In this document: piece by piece, positions 1 to 7,881 of the stretch | How positions within the stretch are numbered: position 1 is the first letter of the stretch | How the letters are laid out: the number at the start of each line of letters is the position of its first letter | Origin: Bacteroidota bacterium | GTDB lineage: Bacteria; Bacteroidota; Bacteroidia; 2-12-FULL-35-15 | Assembly (NCBI GenBank): GCA_025963775.1 | Contig: JAOQAD010000023.1 | Location: 1 to 64,000, forward strand | DNA: 64,000 nucleotides | Reading direction: 5' to 3' | Notes under the pieces: model-generated | What the model saw: only the letters and a program-made list of their open reading frames with translations | Told to the model about the DNA's origin: nothing | Database searches by the model: none | Translations under genes and position numbers: made by a program

Positions 1-98
1 CAGGCGATCGATCATTTTTTATCATAAAAATCGTAACAGATCAGCGTACCATTAAACGCTACTTCCCGCTTACCTCAGTTTTACTTTCGCCTTCACAC

Positions 99-124
99 GT
101 TCTCGACTCCGCTCGAACTGACAA
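99..124. repeat. short dispersed intergenic element
   Basis: A motif that begins GTTCTCGA and ends CGAACTGACA, with little between. The same ends recur at 13168-13204 and 47319-47362, always between genes. This looks like a dispersed non-coding repeat family of this genome. No function can be read from it. Confidence 0.45.
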
Positions 125-175
125 CACACAGATTCGTAAATTCCTAAAAATTCGTAATCCGTACTTTCTATTTCG

Positions 176-183
176 TAAATTTG
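176..183 (+). promoter_or_regulatory. candidate -7 box of smpB
   Basis: TAAATTTG matches the Bacteroidota -7 consensus TAnnTTTG exactly and ends only 4 bases before the smpB ATG. Transcription would start at or next to the ATG, giving a leaderless or nearly leaderless mRNA. No convincing -33 TTG is visible at the usual distance. Confidence 0.4.
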
Positions 184-187
184 CAGC

Positions 188-640
188 ATGAGCACCGAGA
201 ACAGGATAGATATAAAGAACAGGAAAGCATCATTTGAATATGCCTTTCTCGATAAATTCCTTGCAGGCCTGCAGCTGACCGGAACAGAGATCAAATCCAT
301 ACGCGAGGGCAAAGCCAATATCAATGAAGGGTTTTGCGTATTCAACCGCGATGAGCTGTTCATCCGCAACATGCACATTGCCCATTATTTTGATGGCACT
401 TATAACAATGTGGAGGAAAAACGCGACCGTAAATTACTGCTGAACCGCAGCGAACTGAGCAAGCTTCAGAATAAATTAAAAGACCAGGGATTAACGATCA
501 TCCCGCTTCGCCTGTTCATCAATGAGAAAGGTTATGCCAAGCTGGAAATTGCACTGGCAAAAGGAAAGAAGCTGTTCGACAAGCGCGAGGACATCAAGAA
601 AAAAGACATCGACCGGGAGATGAGCAGGAGATTAAAATAA
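188..640 (+). CDS. smpB: SsrA-binding protein SmpB
   Basis: SmpB binds tmRNA (SsrA) and brings it to stalled ribosomes for trans-translation in the cytoplasm. The 150 residues match the usual family length. Visible family features are the N-terminal NRKASFEY, the LTGTEIKSIREGKANI segment, KLLLNRSEL, and the strongly basic C-terminus (ALAKGKKLFDKRE then KKKDIDREMSRRLK) that mimics a codon-anticodon stem in the decoding centre. The ATG at 188 starts at the conserved N-terminus and sits just after a TAnnTTTG box. No tmRNA gene is seen in this window. The next gene points the other way and converges on it. Confidence 0.97.
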   Translation: MSTENRIDIKNRKASFEYAFLDKFLAGLQLTGTEIKSIREGKANINEGFCVFNRDELFIRNMHIAHYFDGTYNNVEEKRDRKLLLNRSELSKLQNKLKDQGLTIIPLRLFINEKGYAKLEIALAKGKKLFDKREDIKKKDIDREMSRRLK

Positions 641-649
641 TTAGTGGTG

Positions 650-1735
650 TTAATCCTTTAAGGAGATCACAAACTCCGTCCCTTCGTTTACCTGACTGGT
701 AACGGAAATGCTTCCACCGAGGCTTGTTACATGGTTCTGCACAATATACAGCCCGATTCCTTTACTGTCGATGTGATTATGGAATTTCTGGTGCAGCCCG
801 AAGATCTTACCCTTTACCTTTTCCATATCGAAGCCCAGTCCGTTATCGGAAATGATGAGCCGGACAATGCCATCCGCCTTTTCAGAACGGAGGGAAATAA
901 CCGGGGAACGATCCGGCCTTGCATACTTGATCGCATTTGTGATCAGGTTAAGAAAGATACTTTCAAGGCATGCCCTGTTAAAATTCACTTTTTCAAGCTT
1001 TGAAAAATCAATATTGATCTCCGCTTTCGATGTTTTTATTAATGAGCTGACGGAGCTTAATACACCTTTTAGAACATCTTCCAGGCTCAATACTTCCATG
1101 TCTGCATTCAGCCTGTTTTGCCGGCTCAGCACATCTACATAGCCGTTCAGGGTGTTTCTTAATTTTTCTCCTGTAAATTTCAGCATCTCCAGGAATTTCA
1201 GCGTTTCAGCATCCTTGATCTTTGAGGTATCCATCAGCTCAAAAAGTGAAAGCATATTGTTTACAGGCGATCTGAGGTCATGCGAAGTGGTATAGGATAA
1301 TTGCGTAAGATCCTTGTTGATCTGCGTAAGGTTTGCAAGAAGCGCATTACGGTCCTCCTCCTGCTTTTTTTTATGCGTGATATTTTTTGCAATGGCGAAG
1401 ATCACTTCATCCTCCGGCACAGGAAAAGAGGTCCAGGAAAGCCATACGATCTCGCCGCTTTTTGTCATATACCTGTTCTCAAAATTATAAAGCGGTTTGT
1501 TCCTTGTAAGCTCCTTCCGGACTTTTGCAGTGGTATCCTTGTCTTCACTGTAAACAAAATCATTGATCGGCCTTGCATAAAGCTCCTCGCTCGTATAGCC
1601 CAGCAGGTTTGAAACGGCAGGATTGATCCTTTTGAAAAAACCGTCGTAGCCGGCTATACATAACAGGTCTGGCGACAGCTCATAAAAGAGCTCGAGTTTA
1701 TATGCCGTAACAGGTTTATCCATTAAATCATTCAT
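650..1735 (-). CDS. PAS-domain sensor histidine kinase
   Basis: A cytoplasmic two-component sensor kinase of 361 residues from the ATG at 1735; a longer reading from a TTG at 1762 is possible. Order: a PAS domain (about residues 15-125; LCIAGYDGFFKRINPAVSN, with NRYMTKSGEIVWLSW in its second half), a short coiled linker, a DHp domain with the H-box SHDLRSPVNN (phospho-acceptor His), then a HATPase_c domain with N-box NLITNAIKYA, G1 box DNGLGF and G2 box GIGLYIVQNH. There is no transmembrane segment, so the PAS domain probably senses a cytoplasmic signal. No response regulator lies nearby, so it is an orphan kinase. It follows the BatD-like gene by 27 bases on the same strand and may be co-transcribed with it. 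Confidence 0.9.
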   Translation of the reverse strand: MNDLMDKPVTAYKLELFYELSPDLLCIAGYDGFFKRINPAVSNLLGYTSEELYARPINDFVYSEDKDTTAKVRKELTRNKPLYNFENRYMTKSGEIVWLSWTSFPVPEDEVIFAIAKNITHKKKQEEDRNALLANLTQINKDLTQLSYTTSHDLRSPVNNMLSLFELMDTSKIKDAETLKFLEMLKFTGEKLRNTLNGYVDVLSRQNRLNADMEVLSLEDVLKGVLSSVSSLIKTSKAEINIDFSKLEKVNFNRACLESIFLNLITNAIKYARPDRSPVISLRSEKADGIVRLIISDNGLGFDMEKVKGKIFGLHQKFHNHIDSKGIGLYIVQNHVTSLGGSISVTSQVNEGTEFVISLKD

Positions 1736-1762
1736 TCTTTGAAATCTGTAGTAGAAACGCAA

Positions 1763-2389
1763 TCATTTCACCTTTATTTTACATTCCTTAATTATCATCT
1801 TGGCGGGAACCGATTCAAACCAGCTTCCATCTATTGTGTAATCTCCCTTTTCAAGAAATTCAATGTCATATTTTACGGTGTACGATTTATCTGAAACACC
1901 ATTCACCATGGTCATGCTTGAAGATAATCCGCCAGGAATGAATTTGTACTTTTCTGATTTCCTGAGCCTCATTTTCTGGATAGCTTCTACCGATCCTATT
2001 ATCTCAAGCTTTACGCTTTCGTTCTTTTTTATTTTATCCGGGATGATCAGGATAATTGCACCACTGATCTCATCCGGGTCGGTTACTGTTATTTCAAGAA
2101 TGTTTGATCTCAGCTCTTTGCCGTTATAGCTGATGCTGAACGGGCCGATAGTTTGCTTTCCAGCCTTCCCTGGGAAAACCTCGAAGCTGTATTTAAAATT
2201 ATTGTCCGTTTTAAATTCCAGGTCAGTGCTCTTAAGAAAGTCAAGTGTATCAATATCCTCAATTGTAAGGCTGAACCGTATTCTTTCTCCGACTGTTACT
2301 TTTTTATCTGCTGATGTAAGCACAAGCTTCTGGGCACAAAGAACATTCAGACTGAAGCAAAATACAAGAAGGCTTATAAAAAATTTCAT
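1763..2389 (-). CDS. short BatD-like (oxygen tolerance) exported protein
   Basis: A 208-residue exported protein with a Sec signal peptide (MKFFISLLVFCFSLNVLCAQ). The mature part begins with KLVLTSADKKVTVGERIRFSLTIE and continues with PFSISYNGKELRSNILEITV, the all-beta pattern of the first domain of BatD/BamD-oxygen-tolerance proteins. Full BatD proteins are much longer, have several such domains and a C-terminal membrane helix, and sit in a batABCDE cluster. None of that is present, so this is a stand-alone single- or double-domain relative. Role unknown. It lies just upstream of the PAS kinase on the same strand. Confidence 0.6.
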   Translation of the reverse strand: MKFFISLLVFCFSLNVLCAQKLVLTSADKKVTVGERIRFSLTIEDIDTLDFLKSTDLEFKTDNNFKYSFEVFPGKAGKQTIGPFSISYNGKELRSNILEITVTDPDEISGAIILIIPDKIKKNESVKLEIIGSVEAIQKMRLRKSEKYKFIPGGLSSSMTMVNGVSDKSYTVKYDIEFLEKGDYTIDGSWFESVPAKMIIKECKIKVK

Positions 2390-2411
2390 TTTGTTCTTAT
2401 TGATACGACAA

Positions 2412-2443
2412 CAAAAAAACGCTCCAGTTTCCTGCAGCGTTTT
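2412..2443 (-). terminator. rho-independent terminator after dapA
   Basis: Read on the minus strand: an 8-base stem (AAAACGCT/AGCGTTTT; 2416-2423 with 2436-2443), a 12-base loop and a run of T. It lies 16 bases past the dapA stop and separates dapA from the BatD-like gene. Confidence 0.7.
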
Positions 2444-2458
2444 CTTTCATTAAAAAAT

Positions 2459-3346
2459 TTATTTATACACTTCCATTAATTCAGTCAGCGCATTTTGTGT
2501 TGCCTTGTTCACTTTCACAAGCGGCAACCTCACATTCGAAGAGCAGATCTTCATCATCTCCAGCACTGTTTTAATCCCTGCAGGATTGCCATCCGCAAAC
2601 AGCTGCTCGATGATGTCAGTTAATTTATAATGTAATTTCTGTGCTTCCTTTACATTTCCGGCCATGATCTGGCGGGTCATTTCAGAAAAATCTTTCGGGA
2701 ATGCATTTGCCGCCACAGAGATCACACCTTCGCCGCCGCAGGCAATGATCGGCAGTGTGAGTGCATCATCGCCGGAGATCACAAGAAAATCCTTCGGCTT
2801 GTGCTTGATGATCTTCATGCACTGCTCCAGGCTTCCGGATGCTTCTTTGATCGCGATGATATTTTTGAATTCCTCTGCAAGCTTTAAAGTTGTGTCAGCG
2901 CTGATGTTCGAAGCCGTGCGGCCCGGTACATTGTACAATATGATCGGCAGCGGCGATGCTTCTGCCATTGCTTTGTAATGCTGGTAGATCCCGCGCTGGT
3001 TCGGTTTGTTGTAATAAGGGGAAACAGACAGCAGTGCATCGATGTGTGCAAAGCTTTCCTTCTTCAGTGCAGTAAGGATCTCCTGCGTATTGTTGCCGCC
3101 AAGGCCAAGTACGATCGGAACGCGTTTGTCAACCGTTTCGATCACATGCTCCACCACCGATTGTTTTTCCTCTTTCGAAAGCGTTACCGATTCGCCGGTG
3201 GTGCCCATCACCACTACATATTCCACTCCACCTTTGATGATGTAGTTCACGAGCTTTTCCAGCCCTTTGAAATCCACATTTCCATCTTTTGTAAATGGCG
3301 TTACGATTGCGACACCGGTACCTCTGAATTTACTGTTTTTGCTCAT
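2459..3346 (-). CDS. dapA: 4-hydroxy-tetrahydrodipicolinate synthase
   Basis: DapA condenses pyruvate with aspartate semialdehyde in the first committed step of lysine and diaminopimelate synthesis. The 295-residue TIM barrel shows the whole active site: MGTTGE (Thr49-Thr50), SVSPYYNKPN (Tyr111-Tyr112), LYNVPGRT (Tyr138, proton relay) and IAIKEASG (Lys167, Schiff base with pyruvate). Length and spacing match the family. It has its own terminator at 2412-2443 and a weak -7 box upstream, so it is probably a single-gene unit. Close relatives such as N-acetylneuraminate lyase are less likely given this motif set. Confidence 0.96.
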   Translation of the reverse strand: MSKNSKFRGTGVAIVTPFTKDGNVDFKGLEKLVNYIIKGGVEYVVVMGTTGESVTLSKEEKQSVVEHVIETVDKRVPIVLGLGGNNTQEILTALKKESFAHIDALLSVSPYYNKPNQRGIYQHYKAMAEASPLPIILYNVPGRTASNISADTTLKLAEEFKNIIAIKEASGSLEQCMKIIKHKPKDFLVISGDDALTLPIIACGGEGVISVAANAFPKDFSEMTRQIMAGNVKEAQKLHYKLTDIIEQLFADGNPAGIKTVLEMMKICSSNVRLPLVKVNKATQNALTELMEVYK

Positions 3347-3373
3347 GGCAGATCCTTTTCAATTTTTGAATCG

Positions 3374-3381
3374 TAAAGATA
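3374..3381 (-). promoter_or_regulatory. candidate -7 box of dapA
   Basis: On the minus strand TATCTTTA, one base off TAnnTTTG, lies 28 bases before the dapA start. No clear -33 element is seen. Confidence 0.3.
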
Positions 3382-3449
3382 AAGGGTTTTTTAAATGCGC
3401 GCTAAAAATAAGTTTCGATACTGAGAAATTTTCATGCACACGAATAATC

Positions 3450-3567
3450 CGTCATGCTACGCCTGTCGCCAACCTGACCAGGAATATGGAATCTCTGCAG
3501 GATGAGGAGAGGGGAATTCTGCACACCTGGAATTGCGTAGAGATGCCGTGTCGCAGCACGGCATGAC
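3450..3567. repeat. intergenic palindromic repeat remnant
   Basis: The segment opens with CGTCATGC and closes with GCATGAC, and its right part holds a strong inner hairpin (TGCCGTG tcgcag CACGGCA). No credible gene overlaps it. It resembles the palindromes at 35536-35585 and 10999-11062, so it is best read as a dispersed non-coding repeat. Confidence 0.5.
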
Positions 3568-3587
3568 AAAAACGGCAACCACGAAAC

Positions 3588-3617
3588 AAAAAGGCCCGGG
3601 AATAACCCCGGGCCTTT
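3588..3617 (-). terminator. rho-independent terminator of the large T9SS cargo gene
   Basis: On the minus strand an 11-base perfect GC-rich stem (AAAGGCCCGGG/CCCGGGCCTTT) with a short loop is followed by a T run. It begins 6 bases past the stop codon at 3623. Confidence 0.85.
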
Positions 3618-3622
3618 CATTA

Positions 3623-6600
3623 TCAATACCCATCCAGATCGATCGGGCGAAGCACGCCAAACCATTTCAGCGTCCGCTCCCCTATTCCTTCCGCTTTTAT
3701 ATGGATGATATACATGCCGCTTGCGATAGGGATCCTCTCCCCATTTTTTAAATCCCAGTCAAGGGAAGTTACATCGTTGTCCTTCTCGATCCTTCGTACC
3801 AGCGAGCCATTCAGCGTGTAGATGCTCACCGTGCATTTCACCGGCAGGTTGGTGATCTTCACAACATTGTCAAGCGCCGTTTTTTCATATTCTGAATATG
3901 CATAATACGGGTTGGGAACAATGTTGATCAGCTGCAAGCCCTCTTTCGCTGTTGCATTGTCATTCAACACCGTTTGCAGCCCGGATGTGTTGAACGTGTA
4001 CATCGGGTTATTATGATTTTCCTCTACCGCTGCTGTATCCGCTGAGGGGATCGTTGCACTTGTCGCCCATCTTGAGGAATACGCCTTTGCATAAGGCTTT
4101 GCCACGCGGATACGCACTCTTACATCCGTTTCACGAAGCGTGTGATTGTTGGCCAGCAAAGGAATGTTCACCCACATGGCACTTGTAAATACGGCATTCT
4201 TTTTCAGGTTATAAGCAGCGCCGGTACCCTGTTCAGAAGCTCTCAGCAATTTATAGATAGCAGCACCTTTGTCGTAGCGCGGAACATCCTTCAATTCGCC
4301 CGGCAGTAAAATATCGGTGCTTCCCCAGCGGATTTCACCATTGTGCCCGAACACGTAGATGTAATGCTTTCCTCCGTAAACAGGCGTACCGCTTGAAGTG
4401 TACATCGTGGATGTAGGGTCCCAGCGCATGTTCGCGCCATGTTCATCTGCAAACCAGGAATCCTCACCGAATGCCATGTTCAGGCGTTCTCCCGTTTCAA
4501 GGTTGATCGCGTATCCCGGGAACCAGCCCATGCCGGTAGGGAAATCGTTGTTGTCGGGGCCTGTGGTTTCGCTTCCTGTTTTATCAACGGATGCGTGCCT
4601 TCTCAGGCTGAGCTTGTTTGCGCCTCCTTCTGCAAGTGCTGGATTTTCATCCATTTCAAGCACAGGACAGCGTGTCCATTTGGTCATGTCATTCGTGATC
4701 ACAATATCCACGCTCGATAAAAATGCAAGGCTGTCCTGCAGGATGTTGATCCCGCTTCCGTTGGTGGCAGCAGGCCCGCAGGTGCTTAATCCACCGAAAT
4801 CGGAGTATGCACATAAGGCATAAGGTGCCCAGGTCCCGCCAAGGATCTTCTCAAACTTCGCCTGCGGATCGATGAACTGGATTGGTGTTCCGGGTTTCAG
4901 CCTGTCGTCGAACGCCGGGTTGGTTGTTGAATGTACATTTCCTGCACGGATCCAGTTGCCCGGCACTTCGCCTTCTTCATCGTGCAGCGCTGTAAGCCAC
5001 TGTTTGGTAGGATCGGCAAAGGTCATGGTCGCTTCCGTAAAGCCGCCTGTTTCGAGTGTTGATGTGCCCACGTTGTCCACCTGCCTGATGCTCAGCGAAA
5101 GCCCCCACTGCGGCAGCAGCTGCTCATTCATGATGGCAATGGAGCGTTCTGAATTCACGGTTTCTCCGGTAGTGTTGTTTTTGATCGTCCACACAGCGCT
5201 TGCCGAAGCAGAACTGAACCTGATCGTAAAATCCCCGACAGGCACATTCAGCGGATCCACCACTTTTACATTCACAGGCCCTCTTCCTGCCTGGTAGCGC
5301 GGATGCAGGATCCGGCTGTCTGTACCTGCAAGCAATTCATTTTCCGAAGCGGCAGTAAGGTCGAGCACAGTACCGCCATTGCCCTGCCCTTCTATCCTTG
5401 TGATCTCGGGCCCTGCGCCATAGCCGGCATTCTGCACCGTTCCCATTTCTTCAACGGATGGAATATGCGGAATGGCAGTATACACTTTTACATTTTTCCT
5501 TCCGGATAAATAAGGCGTGTTTGCCGTGTTGCTTATATAGGGGTCGCCTGCAAGCTCGCCGGGGTTGAACGCATAGGCGATCACCATGTAATAGTATTGC
5601 TTGTGGTTCACCAGTGCATTCACACCTGTTGCGAATTTATCCTTGTCGATGCTGAAGGAATGGATGATGCCCTTGTTGGCGCCGTTCACTTCTTCAACAG
5701 GAACCCATGAGCTCAGCAAGGGGTCATTTGTGTAGTTAATGATCTGCCCTGCGGAATTCTGAACATCGCATTGCATCACAAGGCGCACCTTATCCACATT
5801 GTGCAGGTCGTTCACGCTTACCGTAGGATCTTTCAACTGGAATACCTGGTAGCCTTCGAACCTGTAGAGCGTGTCGGAACCGGTAAGCACATACGGATCT
5901 TTTTCCTGGTAATTTTCCCCAATGTTGTTGGAAGTTGTTGTCTGCGCCAGTGAAAAGATGAGCTGGTTGTTCAGCTCCTGGATCGCAAGATCAGGTGCAG
6001 TTGGGCCATCAAGGATCTTGAAGCAGCTTTGGAATAAGGCTTGTGCTTTGGTATCCGCAGCTTTCAGCAATGCGAGCGAAGCAAGGTTCCCTCCTTGTGT
6101 TGCCCTTGCCCATACAACTCCTGTTGTTACATAATTCACGGATCCGGGCTTCAGTGTAAACGGGCCGGATGATTGCAGGAACCTCCTGTCGTTCGGCTGG
6201 TTGCCCACGCTTGCTTCATCCCAGGCAGGCTGTGGGCTTCCGGTTCCGTAGCCTGTCGGATCGGAATCGCCGGGGAACATGTAATCACAAACGGGGCCGC
6301 CGGAAAGGTGCCCTGTTCCTCCATAGGTGAACGGAGTTCCGTCTTTCCAGAAGCCGCTCAGGTAATTATAAAATTCGATCGCCGAGTTGGGGTCGCCCTG
6401 CCCGGATGGCGCACCATTGGTGTAATACACAAATTTGGACATGCCCAGGCGTTCGTTGTCCACAATGTTGTCATTATAACCAATGCCGTTCGCAGAGCTG
6501 TCTACAGGATCAGCAATAAAATTGGAATCCGCGATCGGCCCTTCAAAAAAATCGATGCCGATAGCAGGAGGATTTGCGCCATACGTGCTTTCACCGCCAA

Positions 6601-7534
6601 GCACGCCGTCATCCACAAGGTCGCCGTTGTAGCAATAGCCAAGCCCGCGCGTTACATCGCAGCCTACATAATCATCGCCGCCGCCGCCAAGGTCAGGATC
6701 GGCCCACACTCCAAAGTAAGTCTTTGTTACAGCAAAGGTCGATTTGTTAATGATCTTGTATTTGTAAAAGGTCATGTTATTGATCTCATCGTTGGTGTTA
6801 AAGGCAAATGCCTGCGCCTGGATCTCCAGGCCGATCGCTGCACCACCGCTTTCCGTATGTACATTCCCCATGTCGTTAAATACCCACCATAATGTTTTAT
6901 CGCCTTTCAGCTGCGCATTACAGGCCCTTGTCCCGGTCATGTCGTAATCGGGATATTCACCGGCAAGCGGGTCATAGGTATTACTTCCATTGGCATCGTA
7001 ATAAGGCGCCAATGGCTGTCCGCTTGAGCTTTCTGCCGGCCAGTTCAGGATGTTGGGAGTCGGAATGCCTGTTGCCTGGAAGGTTTCCACTTCCTGCCTG
7101 CTCACGGTAAAGATCTTATCCCACTGCAAACAGGTAGAGCTGCTCACGGAGCCGAAATTATCGAGCGGTCCCGGCCAGAAATCATTTCCGTGCTGGCGAT
7201 AGGTCATTGCGGCTACCTTCAGGTTGTTACCCGCATCAATACCGCCGATCCATAAGGAACCGGCAAACAATGAGGTAACGCCACCGCCTTTCGGGATTTC
7301 GTACTGGCCGTGCATCAGGTCCCACCACATGTCGCCGCCATTTAAAATGGTCGCACGAACATTGTTGATGTCGAGATCGGTTTGCGCCGTAGCAGGCGCA
7401 CAATCGCCCATTACAGACCTGGACGGTGATTGCCCGGATGAAGGTGAATGTCCTGGATTTCGGATTTTTTCTGCGCTGAGATTAACTGCAACTGCCATTG
7501 TTGCAACCAATGCAATGAACTTTTTTGATTTCAT
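3623..7534 (-). CDS. large secreted protein with T9SS C-terminal sorting domain
   Basis: A 1303-residue exported protein with a Sec signal peptide (residues 1-21, MKSKKFIALVATMAVAVNLS). The mature N-terminus carries ATILNGGDMWWDL and an aromatic, glycine-rich stretch with LFAGSLWIGGIDAGNNLK, which I recall from a family of large Bacteroidota T9SS cargo proteins of unknown function. The last 90 or so residues (NIVPNPYYAYSEYE, then VSIYTLNGSLVRRI and IPIASGMYIIHIKAEG) have the type A sorting-domain pattern, so it should cross the outer membrane through the type IX system. It has no recognisable catalytic motif. It is transcribed alone, with a strong terminator just after it. The role is most likely structural or adhesive, but that is inference. 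Confidence 0.85.
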   Translation of the reverse strand: MKSKKFIALVATMAVAVNLSAEKIRNPGHSPSSGQSPSRSVMGDCAPATAQTDLDINNVRATILNGGDMWWDLMHGQYEIPKGGGVTSLFAGSLWIGGIDAGNNLKVAAMTYRQHGNDFWPGPLDNFGSVSSSTCLQWDKIFTVSRQEVETFQATGIPTPNILNWPAESSSGQPLAPYYDANGSNTYDPLAGEYPDYDMTGTRACNAQLKGDKTLWWVFNDMGNVHTESGGAAIGLEIQAQAFAFNTNDEINNMTFYKYKIINKSTFAVTKTYFGVWADPDLGGGGDDYVGCDVTRGLGYCYNGDLVDDGVLGGESTYGANPPAIGIDFFEGPIADSNFIADPVDSSANGIGYNDNIVDNERLGMSKFVYYTNGAPSGQGDPNSAIEFYNYLSGFWKDGTPFTYGGTGHLSGGPVCDYMFPGDSDPTGYGTGSPQPAWDEASVGNQPNDRRFLQSSGPFTLKPGSVNYVTTGVVWARATQGGNLASLALLKAADTKAQALFQSCFKILDGPTAPDLAIQELNNQLIFSLAQTTTSNNIGENYQEKDPYVLTGSDTLYRFEGYQVFQLKDPTVSVNDLHNVDKVRLVMQCDVQNSAGQIINYTNDPLLSSWVPVEEVNGANKGIIHSFSIDKDKFATGVNALVNHKQYYYMVIAYAFNPGELAGDPYISNTANTPYLSGRKNVKVYTAIPHIPSVEEMGTVQNAGYGAGPEITRIEGQGNGGTVLDLTAASENELLAGTDSRILHPRYQAGRGPVNVKVVDPLNVPVGDFTIRFSSASASAVWTIKNNTTGETVNSERSIAIMNEQLLPQWGLSLSIRQVDNVGTSTLETGGFTEATMTFADPTKQWLTALHDEEGEVPGNWIRAGNVHSTTNPAFDDRLKPGTPIQFIDPQAKFEKILGGTWAPYALCAYSDFGGLSTCGPAATNGSGINILQDSLAFLSSVDIVITNDMTKWTRCPVLEMDENPALAEGGANKLSLRRHASVDKTGSETTGPDNNDFPTGMGWFPGYAINLETGERLNMAFGEDSWFADEHGANMRWDPTSTMYTSSGTPVYGGKHYIYVFGHNGEIRWGSTDILLPGELKDVPRYDKGAAIYKLLRASEQGTGAAYNLKKNAVFTSAMWVNIPLLANNHTLRETDVRVRIRVAKPYAKAYSSRWATSATIPSADTAAVEENHNNPMYTFNTSGLQTVLNDNATAKEGLQLINIVPNPYYAYSEYEKTALDNVVKITNLPVKCTVSIYTLNGSLVRRIEKDNDVTSLDWDLKNGERIPIASGMYIIHIKAEGIGERTLKWFGVLRPIDLDGY

Positions 7535-7881
7535 AACACTTGTTTTTAGGATAAAACAAATGGCATCGGGGAAATTGTTTAGGCAAGTATACGGTGGTTT
7601 TTAACGGGATGTTTGACAAAATGTTTCAATTCTATACGAGTCTGTTCACACACCTGCATTCTTCATTCTCCTACAAACCTTTATTTAAAGGGCATTCAGC
7701 TGTTACCGTTTTTTGTTATTCTATACAGGTCAGAGCCGCTGCAAAAAATTGCGGGAGGCAACCCATGGATTTAAAGAACAAAATTTTATTTATAAACGTT
7801 AAATACCGTTAAAACACGAGAACAACCGTTTATTTAAATATATTTTTAGCCCGGACTTTTATTCTTCTATCTTTATTCTGT
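7535..7881. other. divergent intergenic region
   Basis: A 347-base AT-rich spacer between two genes pointing away from each other, so it must hold both promoters. On the plus side TATCTTTA (7868-7875) ends 6 bases before the next ATG and would give an almost leaderless transcript. No matching box is clear for the minus-strand gene. I see no RNA gene or repeat here. Confidence 0.5.

Noticed and set aside
3432-3665. Short open frames near 3.5 kb on both strands
   Set aside because: They arise from a palindromic repeat and the terminator of the next gene; no start context or conserved sequence.
6173-6892. Plus-strand open frame of 239 codons opposite the large T9SS cargo gene
   Set aside because: Low-complexity translation, no signal or domain, fully inside a convincing gene.
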